Below, piece by piece: positions 1 through 11,235 of a stretch of 64,000 nt of DNA. Positions within the stretch are counted from its first letter, which is position 1; each line of letters begins with the position of its first letter. The notes under the pieces are model-generated. The model did no database searches, was not told the origin of the DNA, and was given only the letters and a program-made list of their open reading frames with translations. The DNA is taken from the NCBI GenBank assembly GCA_022432975.1, contig CM039509.1, positions 6,945,043-7,009,042 on the forward strand. Reading direction: 5' to 3'. The position numbers and the translations under genes are program-made. The DNA comes from Begonia masoniana (lineage: Eukaryota > Streptophyta > Magnoliopsida > Cucurbitales > Begoniaceae).

Positions 1-491
1 CACTGTTCAACTTGGATTTCCTGCACCACCCAATATAATAATTCAAGAGACGAGTTCAAAACAAGCAAAATAATTTCCTTTTCCAAATAAGAGAAAAGGA
101 TAATCAGTCAGAAGAAAGATTTTGTTGCCTTAAAGGTGCAGGGGTGCATTGCAAAATTCAAGATGCAATGCATAATGATTAACTTTTCATGAAACTTTCG
201 CCCCTTGGTTGGAGGCATGCTACTAGGCTTCAATTGAAGAAATAAGAAAATTTTCAAAAGAGAAATTACCGAGCTGCTGGTACATGAAAATAATCAAAAG
301 AAAGTTTTCAGAAAACATACTAGTGATATACGATAATGAAACATTCCAATGATTATTTTAATAAAGGATTAATCAAAAGTGGGCTGAGCAAGACACCTGG
401 ATTAATCAAAAGTGGGCTGAGCAAGACACCTCGAATTAGCCTGCCAAAGATAATAAGGATATCATGTACTGGACGTGGAATTGAGACTTAC
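1..491. other. Flank downstream of the PDS5-like exon; 33 bp tandem duplication
   Basis: No confident coding exon is seen here. A 33 bp unit beginning GGATTAATCAAAAGTGGGCT is present twice head to tail at 366-398 and 399-431. On the minus strand an acceptor-like GGTGGTGCAG lies just before bases 20-1, so a further PDS5-like exon may begin at the window edge, but 20 bases are too few to judge. The 336-590 plus-strand reading frame only crosses the duplication and the antisense of the PDS5-like exon. Confidence 0.4.
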
Positions 492-619
492 CATTTCTTT
501 AAGAGGGAGAGCAGAAATTTGGAAAATCTTACTTTGTACAATGATGATGGTGGTAAAATCTGCCTAGGGGCACGAGAGGAGGAAACATAAGAACTCAAGA
601 CAGTTTCAAAGCAGAAGCC

Positions 620-1238
620 TGTTGGAACCATAAATGAAATGTGAAGACAACAAAGGCTGATGTCTCTGCCGTTGGGTATCTCATCGACCGATTGCAGGAA
701 AGATCGGACATCGACCGATCGCAGGAAAGATTGGACATTGACCGATTGCAAGAAGGATCGGTGAGGGGATTATGTCTCTGCCGAAAGGCAGAGACATCGA
801 CCGATTGCAGAAAGTTTGCGATCGATCGGCTTTGCCTTTGTTCTGTGAAAACACCCAGTAATAAAGCAAAATATTATGAAACTCAAACGTCAAGAATAAA
901 ACTCATGTAATGTGGCCCTATGTGTTCAAATCCTATTGGTTTAAATTTTGTTTTACTTGATTAATTGATGGATATTGATCAAGAATGAAGACATATAAGG
1001 AACGGTCCTCTCTCTGCCAAAATACACGATAGTTTTTCTATCAAACTATCACTAAAGAAAGAAAGTTAAAGGAAAGAGAGAGAAACCAAAATCCTTTCAA
1101 GAAAATTCAATTCCTTTCATTATAACATGGATTCAGGTAAATTTCTTTCTCTGTAAAATGAAGTATGTAAAAATCAAATATGTTCATGATCCTGAAATTT
1201 CTTCTATGAGGAGAAAATAAGAGAAAATTAAGCAAACA
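620..1238 (+). repeat. 5' LTR of the copia element
   Basis: 619 bp, TG...CA. It contains three 27-bp-spaced copies of a CATCGACCGATTGCAGGA-like motif (from 682, 709 and 736), a perfect 11 bp stem with a GAAA loop (772-797), and TGCGATCGATCGGC at 817-830. The 3' LTR keeps the hairpin and the array with several substitutions, so the two LTRs have diverged visibly. Confidence 0.92.
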
Positions 1239-1257
1239 TGTTGTATCAGAGCATGGT
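1239..1257 (+). other. Primer binding site, initiator Met tRNA
   Basis: TGTTGTATCAGAGCATGG directly follows the 5' LTR. It matches the usual plant Met-tRNA site TGGTATCAGAGC except for one base near the start. Confidence 0.85.
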
Positions 1258-1944
1258 TTAAAACAGTTGATTTTCCAATTACAAATCGTATGTTTATCCG
1301 CTGCTGAATAATTGTTTCGGTCAAAATAAGCATGAATCACTTGTGAGATTGAAGGAATTATGCTTAGAACTGTTTATTTATGAATATTAAGCTCACAGTT
1401 AATGTCTACGTTGTAAAGAATGAAACAATTTTGATGTTTGGCTGATGATGTTTACTGGTACAGATAAAGTTTCATATTTAATTTGATATCTGAATTATGT
1501 TTAATTCGTTAGTCACCAAAGTGACTGAATTATAAAGGTTTTTGCATATATCAAATTTACTAAAGTCAATTACTCATGTTTTATGTGATGCTCGATAATG
1601 AAATGACATTATGAAAATTATGACTTTAACATGAGTATATTGATTTTCATAATTATAAAATATGTAAAATCGCCCAAAGGTGGATTGATTATTTTATGAT
1701 TATGAATATGAATGTGGTAAATTGATATACTTTGGTTAGGTGTGTTTAGTATATCCAAAGATAATAAACATGTCTATATCGAGTATGCTGATTACCAATT
1801 ATGTGAATTTAAGTTGAACATCAATTATGTTTATGATTATATATATTGTTGTGTCGCCCAAAGGAGAACTTCAATATATCTTAATGATTATCTGATTGCC
1901 TTATGACTCAAAGCATTAAAGTATGAGCATGTTTTATATTTGCA

Positions 1945-2745
1945 GCATCTATTCCTGTTGCTCTTCATTCACAAGCCACATCTGTTGTAAAGTTTTCTGG
2001 TCTAAATTTCTCTGAATGGTGCGAACAAGTTCAGTTTCACCTTGGTGTTCTGGATCTTGATTTGGCACTTCTTACTGACAAACCAGTTGCTAATACTGTA
2101 TCTAGTAGCACTGATCAGAGATCTTCCTATAATGCTTGGGAAAGATCAAACAGACTAAGCCTAATGTTTATGCGGATGACTATAGCCAACAACATCAAGT
2201 CCACATTTCTGAAAACTGAAAGTGCTAAGGAATTTATGAAATTTGTGGAAGAATGTTCTCAGTCTGAATCGGTTGATAAATCACTTATTGGAACACTGAT
2301 GGTACTTTGACCAACATGAAGTTTGATGGTTCTCGTACCATGCATGAGTATGTTGTCGAAATGACAAACATGGCAGCAAGATTAAACTCCATGGGAATGA
2401 AAGTGAATGAGAACTTCCTTGTGACGTTTATCCTGAACTCTTTGCCTCCTCAATATGACTCATTTCATATGAGCTATAATACTATGAAGACTAAATGGAA
2501 TGTGCATGAATTACAAAGTATGCTCATTAAGGAAGAAGCAAGGATTAAGAAACCAGGAACTCAAGCTGTCAATCTCATAAATTATGAAGGAGGTGGAAAG
2601 AAACTAGGAAATAAAAGTGGAAAGGGTAAGAAAGGACTATTATTGGTCGCTCAGTCCTCTTTCCAAATCCACAAGAAAGAACAACAGAAAGATAAGTGTC
2701 ATTTATGTGGAAAGCAAGGACACTATTAGAAAGATTGCCTGAAAC
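1945..2745 (+). pseudogene. copia Gag (UBN2 type) with zinc knuckle
   Basis: The frame from about 1945 reads as a copia Gag: FSGLNFSEWCEQVQFHLGVLDL followed by a helical region and the MHEYVVEMTNMAARLNSMG segment. Gag packages element RNA in virus-like particles. A frameshift near 2305 splits the protein into 2062-2310 and 2307-2729. The knuckle CHLCGKQGHY...KDC (C-x2-C-x4-H-x4-C) is interrupted by a TAG at 2727-2729. The family call is secure; the gene is dead. Confidence 0.85.
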
Positions 2746-2752
2746 GTAAGGC

Positions 2753-4104
2753 ATGGTTCGAAAGAAAGGTAAGCCTAGTGCTTTCGTATGTTTCGAATCA
2801 AATTTAACTGAAGTTCCTTGTAACACTTGGTGGATTGATTCTGGCTGTACTACTCACATTTCTAATACGATGCAGGGATTCCTTATGACCCAAACCATAG
2901 GCCCAAATGAAAGATACATCTTTATGGGCAATCGAGTAAAAGTTCCAGTTGAAGTTATTGGAACTTACCGTTTAATGTTAGACACTACACATCAATTAGA
3001 TCTTTTTTCAAATTGTTTATGTTCCATCTGTTTCTCGGAATTCGGTATCATTGTCCAAATTTGATACAGCTAGATATTTCTTTATGTTTGTGCATTAATG
3101 TTTCAGTTTGTATAAAGATAATATTCTTATTGGCTCTAGTGTTCTTTATGATGGTTTTGTATAAATTAAAGCTTGATTATTGTTTTGCTGAAACCCTTTT
3201 AACTGTGCATTATAATGTTGGAACGAAACATGGTTTAAAGAATGAATGTTCTGCTAATTTGTGGCATAAACGATTAGGTCATCTATCCAAAGAAAAAATA
3301 AAAAGATTGATAAAGAATCAAATCCTTCAACATTTGAATTTTACTGATCTTGGTATGTGTGTTGATTGTATTAAAGGAAAACAAACAAGAAACACAATTA
3401 AGAAAGCAGCCACAAGAAGCAGACAGCTCCTTGAAATCATACACACTGATATATGTGGTCCTTTTGATGTTCCATCTTTTGGTGGAGAAAGGTATTTTAT
3501 CATCTTTATTGATGATTTTTCACGTTATGGATATACCTATCTACTGAATGAAAAATCTCAATCAATAAATACTCTCGAAGTGTTTATTACTGTGGTTGAA
3601 AAACAATTAGATAGAAAAGTGAAAATTATTAGATCTGATAGAGGTGGTGAATATTATGGAAGTTATGATGAAAATAGACAACATCTAGGTCTATTTGTTA
3701 AATTCCTTGAAAGTCATGGTATTTGTACGCAATACACAATGCCAGGAATACCATAACAGAATAGTGTTGCAGAAAGGCGTAATCGTACTTTAATGGATAT
3801 GGTTAGGAGTATGTTAAGTAATTCTTCTTTACCCTTGTCATTGTGGATGCATGCCTTAAAAATTGTTGTATACTTGTTAAACAGGGTTCCTAGTAAGGCA
3901 GTCTCAAATACTCCATTTGAACTGTGGACAGGAAAGAAATCCAGTTTAAGGCACCTGTATGTTTGGGGTTGCCCAGCAGAAGTAAGAATTTATAATCCAC
4001 ATGAAAAGAAACTGGATTCAAGAACAACCAGTGGTTTCTTCATTGGTTATCCAGAAAATCTAAAGGGTATAGATTTTACTGTCCTAGCCATAGTACAAGA
4101 ATAA
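2753..4104 (+). pseudogene. copia protease and integrase, broken
   Basis: The protease active site WWIDSGCTTHIS lies near 2831-2866. A frameshift near 3010-3060 separates it from the GAG-pre-integrase motif LWHKRLGHLSKEKIKRL (about 3260). The integrase core shows the first Asp in IHTDICGPF, the second in IIRSDRGGEY, and the Glu in [13 protein letters not shown] at 3754-3756 falls just before the catalytic Glu. The downstream segment [20 protein letters not shown] is typical of copia integrase C-termini. Integrase inserts the cDNA into chromosomal DNA; this copy cannot make a full one. Confidence 0.88.
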
Positions 4105-4462
4105 TTAAAACTGAAAATGCTAGGTTCATTGAAAGTGGTGAGATCAGTGGGAGTTTGGAACCACGTAAAGTGGAAATTCAAAAAGTTAGGGTGCAAGTTC
4201 CAATACCTATAACTTCTACTCAAGTTGTTGTTCCAACGGTTGTTGATCGTATCAGCGACTTACACGAACAACAAATTAATGATCAAACTCCACATAATGA
4301 GGTTGTCACGAATGAACCTATAATAGATGAACCACTAGAAATACCATTACGGAGATCTATAAGAGAAAGAAGATCTGCTATTTCTAATGATTATGTGGTT
4401 TATCTTCAGAGTCCGAATGTAATTTAGGACTTGATGATGATCCAATTTCGTTTTTACAAGCC

Positions 4463-5113
4463 ATGGAAAGTGAAAATTCTGATAAATGGTTGGATGCCAT
4501 GAAATATGAGTTAAAATCAATAGAACAAAATGAAGTTTGGGAACTCATCGAATTGCCTGAAGGTTGTAAAAGAGTTGGGTGTAAATGGGTCTTTAAGACC
4601 AAACGCGGCTCTAATAGCAATATCGAACGAAATAAAGTCAGACTCGTTGCCAAAGGTTTTACTCAGAAATATGACATTGATTACAAAGAAACCTTTTCTC
4701 TCATTTTGAAAAATGATTCTTTCAGAATTATTATGGCAATGGTAGCTCATTATGATTTAGAGCTCCAACAAATAGATGTGAAAACTGCCTTTTTGAATGA
4801 GAATTTAGATGATGAAGTTTATATGGACCAACTTGAAAGTTTTGTTGTTAAAGAACAAGAACACAAGGTGTGTAAACTAAAGAAGTCAATATACGGACTT
4901 AAACAAGCTTCCCGACAATGGTATCTTAAGTTTAACGATACTATCACCTCCTTTGGCTTTAAGAAAAATATCGTTGATCGGTGTATATATCTAAAGGTCA
5001 GTGAGAGTAAGTTTATATTTCTGATTCTATATGTTGATGATATCTTGCTGGCTACCAATGATCTTGGCTTGATGTACGAAACCAAGAAATATCTCGATAT
5101 GAACTTTAAATGA
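4463..5113 (+). pseudogene. copia reverse transcriptase fragment
   Basis: 216 residues of RVT_2-type reverse transcriptase: WLDAMKYELKSIEQNEVWEL at the start, GCKWVFKTKR, LQQIDVKTAFLNENLDDEVY, SIYGLKQASRQWY, and the catalytic box LYVDDILLA near 5030. The frame ends at TGA 5111-5113, before the domain is complete. The linker 4155-4427 upstream is the Asp/Glu/Thr-rich stretch normally found between integrase and RT. Confidence 0.9.
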
Positions 5114-5307
5114 AAAATATGGGAAAGACATCCTTTGTGATTTGAATTGAAATATTTCGGAATAGATCACAAGGATTGTTGGGATTGTCTCAGAAAGCCT
5201 ATATTAATAAAGTTCTAAAGAGATTTATAATGGAAAAATATTCTGCAAGTGTTGTTCCAATTCAGAAATGAGATAAATTCAATCTCAATCAATGTTCAAA
5301 GAATGAA

Positions 5308-6005
5308 TTGGAACGCACACAAATGAAAGATATTCCTTATGCTTCTATTGTGGGTAGCTTGATGTATGCACAGACTTGTACCAGATCCGACATTAGTTTT
5401 GTTGTTGGAATGCTGGGACGGTATCAAAATAATCCAGGCATAGAGCATTGGAAAGCTACAAAGAAAATCCTTAGGTATTTACAAGGAACGAAAGAATGCA
5501 TGCTCACTTATAGACGATCTGATTATCTTGAAGTGATTGGATATTCAGATTCTAATTATGCTGGATGTGTGGATACAAGAAAATCCACTTTTGGCTATTT
5601 GTTCCTTTTAGCCGATGGTGCAATCTCATGGAAGAGTTCGAAGCAGTCTGTCACTGCTATGTCCACTATAGAAGCTGAGTTTGTGGCATGCTTTGAGGCC
5701 ACAATTCAAGGTTTATAGCTGCAGAACTTTATTTCAGGAATTGGAATTGTTGACAGTATTGCCAAGCCGCTAAAAATTTATTGTGACAATTCCGCAGCAG
5801 TCTTCTTTTCTAAAAACGACAAGTATTCCAAAGGTGCTAAACACATAGAATTGAAATACTTGGCTGTTAAAGAAGAAGTTCAGAAACGTAGAGTATCAAT
5901 AGAGCACATAAGCACCAACTTTATGATTGCGGATCCGTTAACAAAAGGTTTGCCACCTAAGACATTTACGGAACATGTCGAACAAATGGTCATTACTGGA
6001 TGTTA
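5308..6005 (+). pseudogene. copia RNase H, one stop codon
   Basis: The segment starts with the end of RT (MERTQMKDIPYASIVGSLMY) and continues into RNase H: YSDSNYAGCVDTRKSTFGYL, SWKSSKQSVTAMSTIEAEFV. A TAG at 5716-5718 interrupts it, after which the same frame resumes with IYCDNSAAVFFSKN, KHIELKYLAVKEEV and ADPLTKGLPPKTF to TAA at 6003-6005. RNase H removes the RNA strand during reverse transcription. Confidence 0.88.
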
Positions 6006-6344
6006 ACTTTATGTTTATGTTTGTGTTCTTTATATAATTGACAATTTTGAGCTCCTTATTGATAATTTCTGATATACACTTATGAATCTTGTTTGATTTC
6101 GTTGAATGCATACATAATGATATTATGAACTAATGAATTTATAAACAGGATTTTTCTTTGAGAAAAACACTAATGTGGACCATTATGATATTCCTGCTTA
6201 TAGATTATATTGAGTATATAATTGATAATGTGATACATGGAAGGAACTGTGTCGATAAAATGACATATGACCACTATGATTCATATTAGTTGTATACTCA
6301 ATAGTGATATATGTTTGATCAATATCGTGACGGATTTGATAATG

Positions 6345-6366
6345 TCATATGGGCCAAGTGAGAGAA
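6345..6366 (+). other. Polypurine tract of the copia element
   Basis: GGGCCAAGTGAGAGAA ends immediately before the 3' LTR TGTTGG. Its position and form match copia plus-strand primers. Confidence 0.7.
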
Positions 6367-7009
6367 TGTTGGAAGCATAAATGAAGTATGAAGACAACAA
6401 AGGCTGATGTCTCTGCCGTTGGGTATCCCATCGACCGATTGCAGGACAGATCGGACATCGACCGATCGTAGGAAAGATCAGACATCGACCGATTACAGGA
6501 AGGATCGGACATGAACCGATTACAAGAAGGATCGGTGAGGCGATTATGTCTCTGCCGAAAGGCAGAGACATCGACCGATCGCAGAAAGTTTGCGATCGAT
6601 CGGCTCTGCCTTTGTTCTGTGAAAGCACCACACTAATAAAGCCACATATTATGAAACCCAAACGTCAAGAATAAAACCCATGTGATGTGGCCCTATGTGT
6701 TCAAATCCTATTGGTTTAAATTTTGTTTTACTTGATTAATTGATGGATATTGATCAAGAATGAAGACATATAAGGAATGATCCTCTCCCTGCCAAAATAC
6801 ACGATAGTTTTCCATCAAACTATCACTAAAGAAAGAAAGTTAAGGGAAAAAGAGAGAAACCAAAATCCTTTCAAGAAAATTCAATTCCTTTCATTACAAC
6901 ATGGATTTAGGTAAATTTCTTTCTCTGGAAAATGAAGTATTGAAAATCAAATATGTTCATGATCCTGAAATTTCTTCTATGAGGAAAATAAGAGAAAATT
7001 AAGCAAACA
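6367..7009 (+). repeat. 3' LTR of the copia element
   Basis: 643 bp copy of 620-1238, with the same start, the same GAAA-loop hairpin (6546-6571) and the same end. It carries one additional short-repeat unit region compared with the 5' copy. Confidence 0.92.
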
Positions 7010-10000
7010 AAGCGAACGTCTGCTAGAATGTGTAGGTTCTGTATAATATCCCTTTTTCTATAAACGTGATATGATTAAGGAAAGACCATGAAGAAAAGAT
7101 GTAGTAACTGAATTCCTTACAGAAATTCTTTGGAAATCCACCACATCCTCAGCCATTTTAATGGCACGAAAAAATACTATACAAATATAATGCAGAATCG
7201 TTAAGAACATCCAAATTTTTAGCCGCTGTGCCTCTGTTGACCAAGATGTGCAGTACGACAAAAAAATGGACTGCAAAGAAAATATAATACAAGCCGAAGA
7301 AGTATTTAATAGTTATATGTTACATCCATCACTTGGTCCTAGAATCCTTTATGTGACAATAACATTTACCTGAAAAACCTAGCAAATAATTCTTCATCTT
7401 GACAGCCTATTGAAGGGAACCCCACATCATGAGCTAGAAGATAGATCAAATACACCACTATATATGCAGGACAAGCTATTAATGCTCATCCTTGCACCAC
7501 ATATGTTTGATGGATATACTGTAATCTTTGATAAACTCTGCTATATATTTGATTGACTACAATGAAAGCGTCAGCTAATAATATTTCATTAAACATTACA
7601 AAAAAGATATTTTTGAATGGTATTCCAGCATAATACTCATAAACATTACATACATCATTTTGCAGGTTCTTCGGGCAATCCAAGATGGACAGTGCATAAG
7701 CACAAGCATATCTATTGGGGATAGCATGCTCCTTCAATAGTATGTGTGTCTTATTGATAAATAAGCTTCTAACAAAAGAAGACTCCTAAGAAGCAATAGC
7801 ACAAGAAAGATAAATGTCCAAAGTCTAATTGCAGGATCCTACATACTACATTTAAGATGTCTTTATTAAAAAAAAAATAACTCCCTGAACCAATTAGCAA
7901 GAAGCAAATTACTAACAAGCATGAATGAGACCAGTCGGCCAAAAGCGATGTATCATAATAAAAAAATTAGCATATTTAGTAAACAGGCGGACAATTTAAA
8001 ATTCCAATAAACCTTTTAGTACCTCAGGAGAGATCGTTTCGTTTAGTCAATTGTACTTCTCAAATGCCAAACATAACAACAAAACCAATAATTATACCTT
8101 TGCCATAAAAATTGTTGAGGAAAATATCTGTGGAGAAATGTATAAATCTCATCTTCTTGATAACAGAAGAACAGACTTTGCAGCAGCTAATCTGATATGA
8201 CTCTTGTCACTTTCACTACAAAAGAGTGACAATGATCAAACCAATAACAGTATCTCATAATCAAATGTTCTTGATGCAGAAAAAAGAGAGTAAAACTCAG
8301 AATTGCAAATATATAAATAAATGCTGAAATTCATTTTCAGTTCTCTATTTCTTCTACATTGAAAAATTAGACTGCAAAATAGAGAAGCAAAATAATAACG
8401 ATTAAAAACTCAAATCAAAAAGTAAAAAGAATCGCGAAAGTGAACCCAGATTAGTAAAGACATCTAAAGTCAGACCAGGAGAAGTTGTCCACAAAAAATT
8501 CTCCTCCATTTAGGATTTTTAACAAATAGTCTAGAAACTCATAAATCTTTTTATTGACATGACTTCCTTGATGTGGTAAATAACTCTTGACTAAAGTTTT
8601 CAGCCCAAAAATCTGCAAAGATAAAATTAAATAAAATCATTGTCCAGCAAGATAACTGTTGTCAAATTGTCATTAAAAGGCTAATGATCAAAACACTACC
8701 ACTTTATTCTTAACAATCCCACCAAGGAGATAAATAAAAAGAAAATTATCTTTGAACCCGTACATAGTATAATATCAATCTCATTCAAACTTATGCAGTC
8801 TAGCTACTTATCACTATTTTACTTTCAGTATTTTTGAGAAACGGGTTCTCTTGCACAACAGCACTCCTGCCATAGTTTACCTTGAGTTTGTAGGACTTGC
8901 TACACAATGACGGATCATCGAATGAATTAGTTTCATCATATGAATTCACCTACAAGAGAATATTTTTTATAAGGCAAGAAGAACATATTCAACTTTAATA
9001 GCACAAAAAGATATTAAAAAAAAAACTGGGACCTAAGAAGCATGGACGCATAAAAATGTCCTTGTCGAAAATAGTAGAACAGGACATGGCAAAGACACGA
9101 TAAATTCAATAAACATACACATAATTGAAATTATACTTTAGAATTATGTTTATGTATAACGTTGGAAATTTTACATGAATAGGAGGCATGCTATGCCTCC
9201 TAGGTAACTACAGTAAGAGGAGATACAATTAACTGTTTAAGTAAAAAGGTATCACAGTTTTGAACAATCACTTTAAATATTGTAGTCATTATATATGAGG
9301 CGATCTCCCCATAATGAGACTCAAATGTTGGAACAGGATATTGTGCAATACAGCCAAGAGATTGCAATACTGTGGGTAGGTTCCTCCCTCTACATAGAGA
9401 ATCCACAAGCTCCTGAAAAAAAAGGTTATCAAGCTTGGAGATGAAACAGACAAAGTACTTATAGACTGGAAAACTCTATTAGCTACAGACAGCAATGGAG
9501 AACTTGTTCAATCATTGCAAATAGTATTTTTATCAACATATTCGTAGACCTACCAAGATAATTGCTGAAATAAAAATTTTTTTCTCCTTATATTTAAGTC
9601 AAAAATAGAAATATGAACATAAAAATGACGGAAAAAGATTCAATTGAAATACAAATCCATTCCAGTAACAGTAAAAGGAACAAAGCAAGAGTCCAAAGTG
9701 GCTTCCATGGGTTAAGTGAAATTGAACCTCTCTATTATAAATGCAACTTAATCACTAGTAGACCTAGCATAACATGGCCTTTTCTAGTTTCCTTCAAAGA
9801 AAACTAAAGACACATTAATTGAAAAAAATGAAAACAACTATACTTTCAAAAAATGGGGACATTTTACATATACATAAGAAAATATCTTCAGTCCAGATAT
9901 TTGAGTACCTTGCATAATTTTGAGAAAATTAATTGCTCATGGTCATTTACTAAAGCCCCAATTGCAAAGACAACAAACTTGGCCTGTGCACATGTTCCCT

Positions 10001-11235
10001 CTAGGCATAACCTCTTCAACAATGGGTAAACATCCCTATGAAAATAAATACACAATTTCCAGCTGATTCAAAAGAAGGTGAAAATAATATATTTATTCAT
10101 GTATACTTAAATAAAATCAGAATTTTCTTCACATAAAACAACTTGAAAAAACAGAAACAGAAAAAGCATATAAGTTCGCCGTTAAGCCTCCCATGAAGTT
10201 TCATTATAAGAGGAGGTGTCGTTGAAGGATAATTTCATCTTCTGGTATTTAGTAGTTATTGTTCTGGATTAAAAAAAATGATGAACTGAAAAACACTAAA
10301 ATATTTTTCCTCAAAAAAAAAAAAAAAAACAAAACTTGGAACTACATTGATCTTACCTATATGGCTATGTCCACAGGCTTCAAACTTATAACTAGTGGAC
10401 CTTCAAAAGCCTTAGTACATGAGGAATTTGAATTGTTACATAAATATTCAATACCTCTGATATTTTTTTAGAACTCAGTTATCATGTCCGATCAATATTC
10501 TAGCCAATGAGATTTGAATCTCATCCGGCTTGCACAGCTATAGCACCATATAGATTTCCAAACACATCGTCATGTCAAACTATTTTAAATCACTCTTGCA
10601 AAAGTCTTAGCTTTCGCACTTGAGAAGCATGGGACTTATGAATCCCTTTCAATGTAGACTATGACCATAACTCTATTGATGTAGCTTCAAGTTTTTTCAA
10701 TAAAGGACGAGGTAAAACAAATAAAAAGTACACCAAGAAAACAAGAACTGAGGACTAGAACAGTAGGTCGAGTTCTACTCAAGCAACACAGCACATAATG
10801 TTTATATGCAACTGGAAGACCACCAAGAGAAACAGTTCGTATGCAATAAGCATTATGAGAACAATGATACAAAAAGTTTAATAAAAAAATATATGAACAT
10901 GACTAATATACACAGAACATTTTGCGTGACTAATGTACATAGAACATTTTGCGCTTGTAACAGAATGTAATAAGAAATTAAACCAGTCTTCCAACAAAAG
11001 CTTTCTATATGACTCCTAGAAAACATTGTGGAAACTCTAGATTTGAATTGAAACTCACAGCAATTGGGAAGAGGAACATTATAAAAATGTATAGAAGGAA
11101 GTGATGGAAATAAGGAACACCCCAACTTTTTGTTAGGATTAGTCACCCTAATTCACCTGTAACGAACGATCGAGAAATCGAAAAAGAAACAACACACAGA
11201 TTTATAGTGGTTCACACTTGTTGTGAGAGCTACGT

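Larger units (their letters stand above)
620..7009 (+). mobile_element. Ty1/copia LTR retrotransposon, complete in structure but degenerate
   Basis: LTRs at 620-1238 and 6367-7009 begin TGTTGGAA and end AAGCAAACA. The flanking target duplication is AAGCC (615-619) against AAGCG (7010-7014), four of five bases. A Met-tRNA primer site follows the left LTR, and a purine tract precedes the right one. The domain order gag, protease, integrase, reverse transcriptase, RNase H is the copia order. Every domain is hit by stops or frameshifts, so the element is non-autonomous now. It lies inside a coding exon of the PDS5-like gene, in the opposite orientation. Confidence 0.93.
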
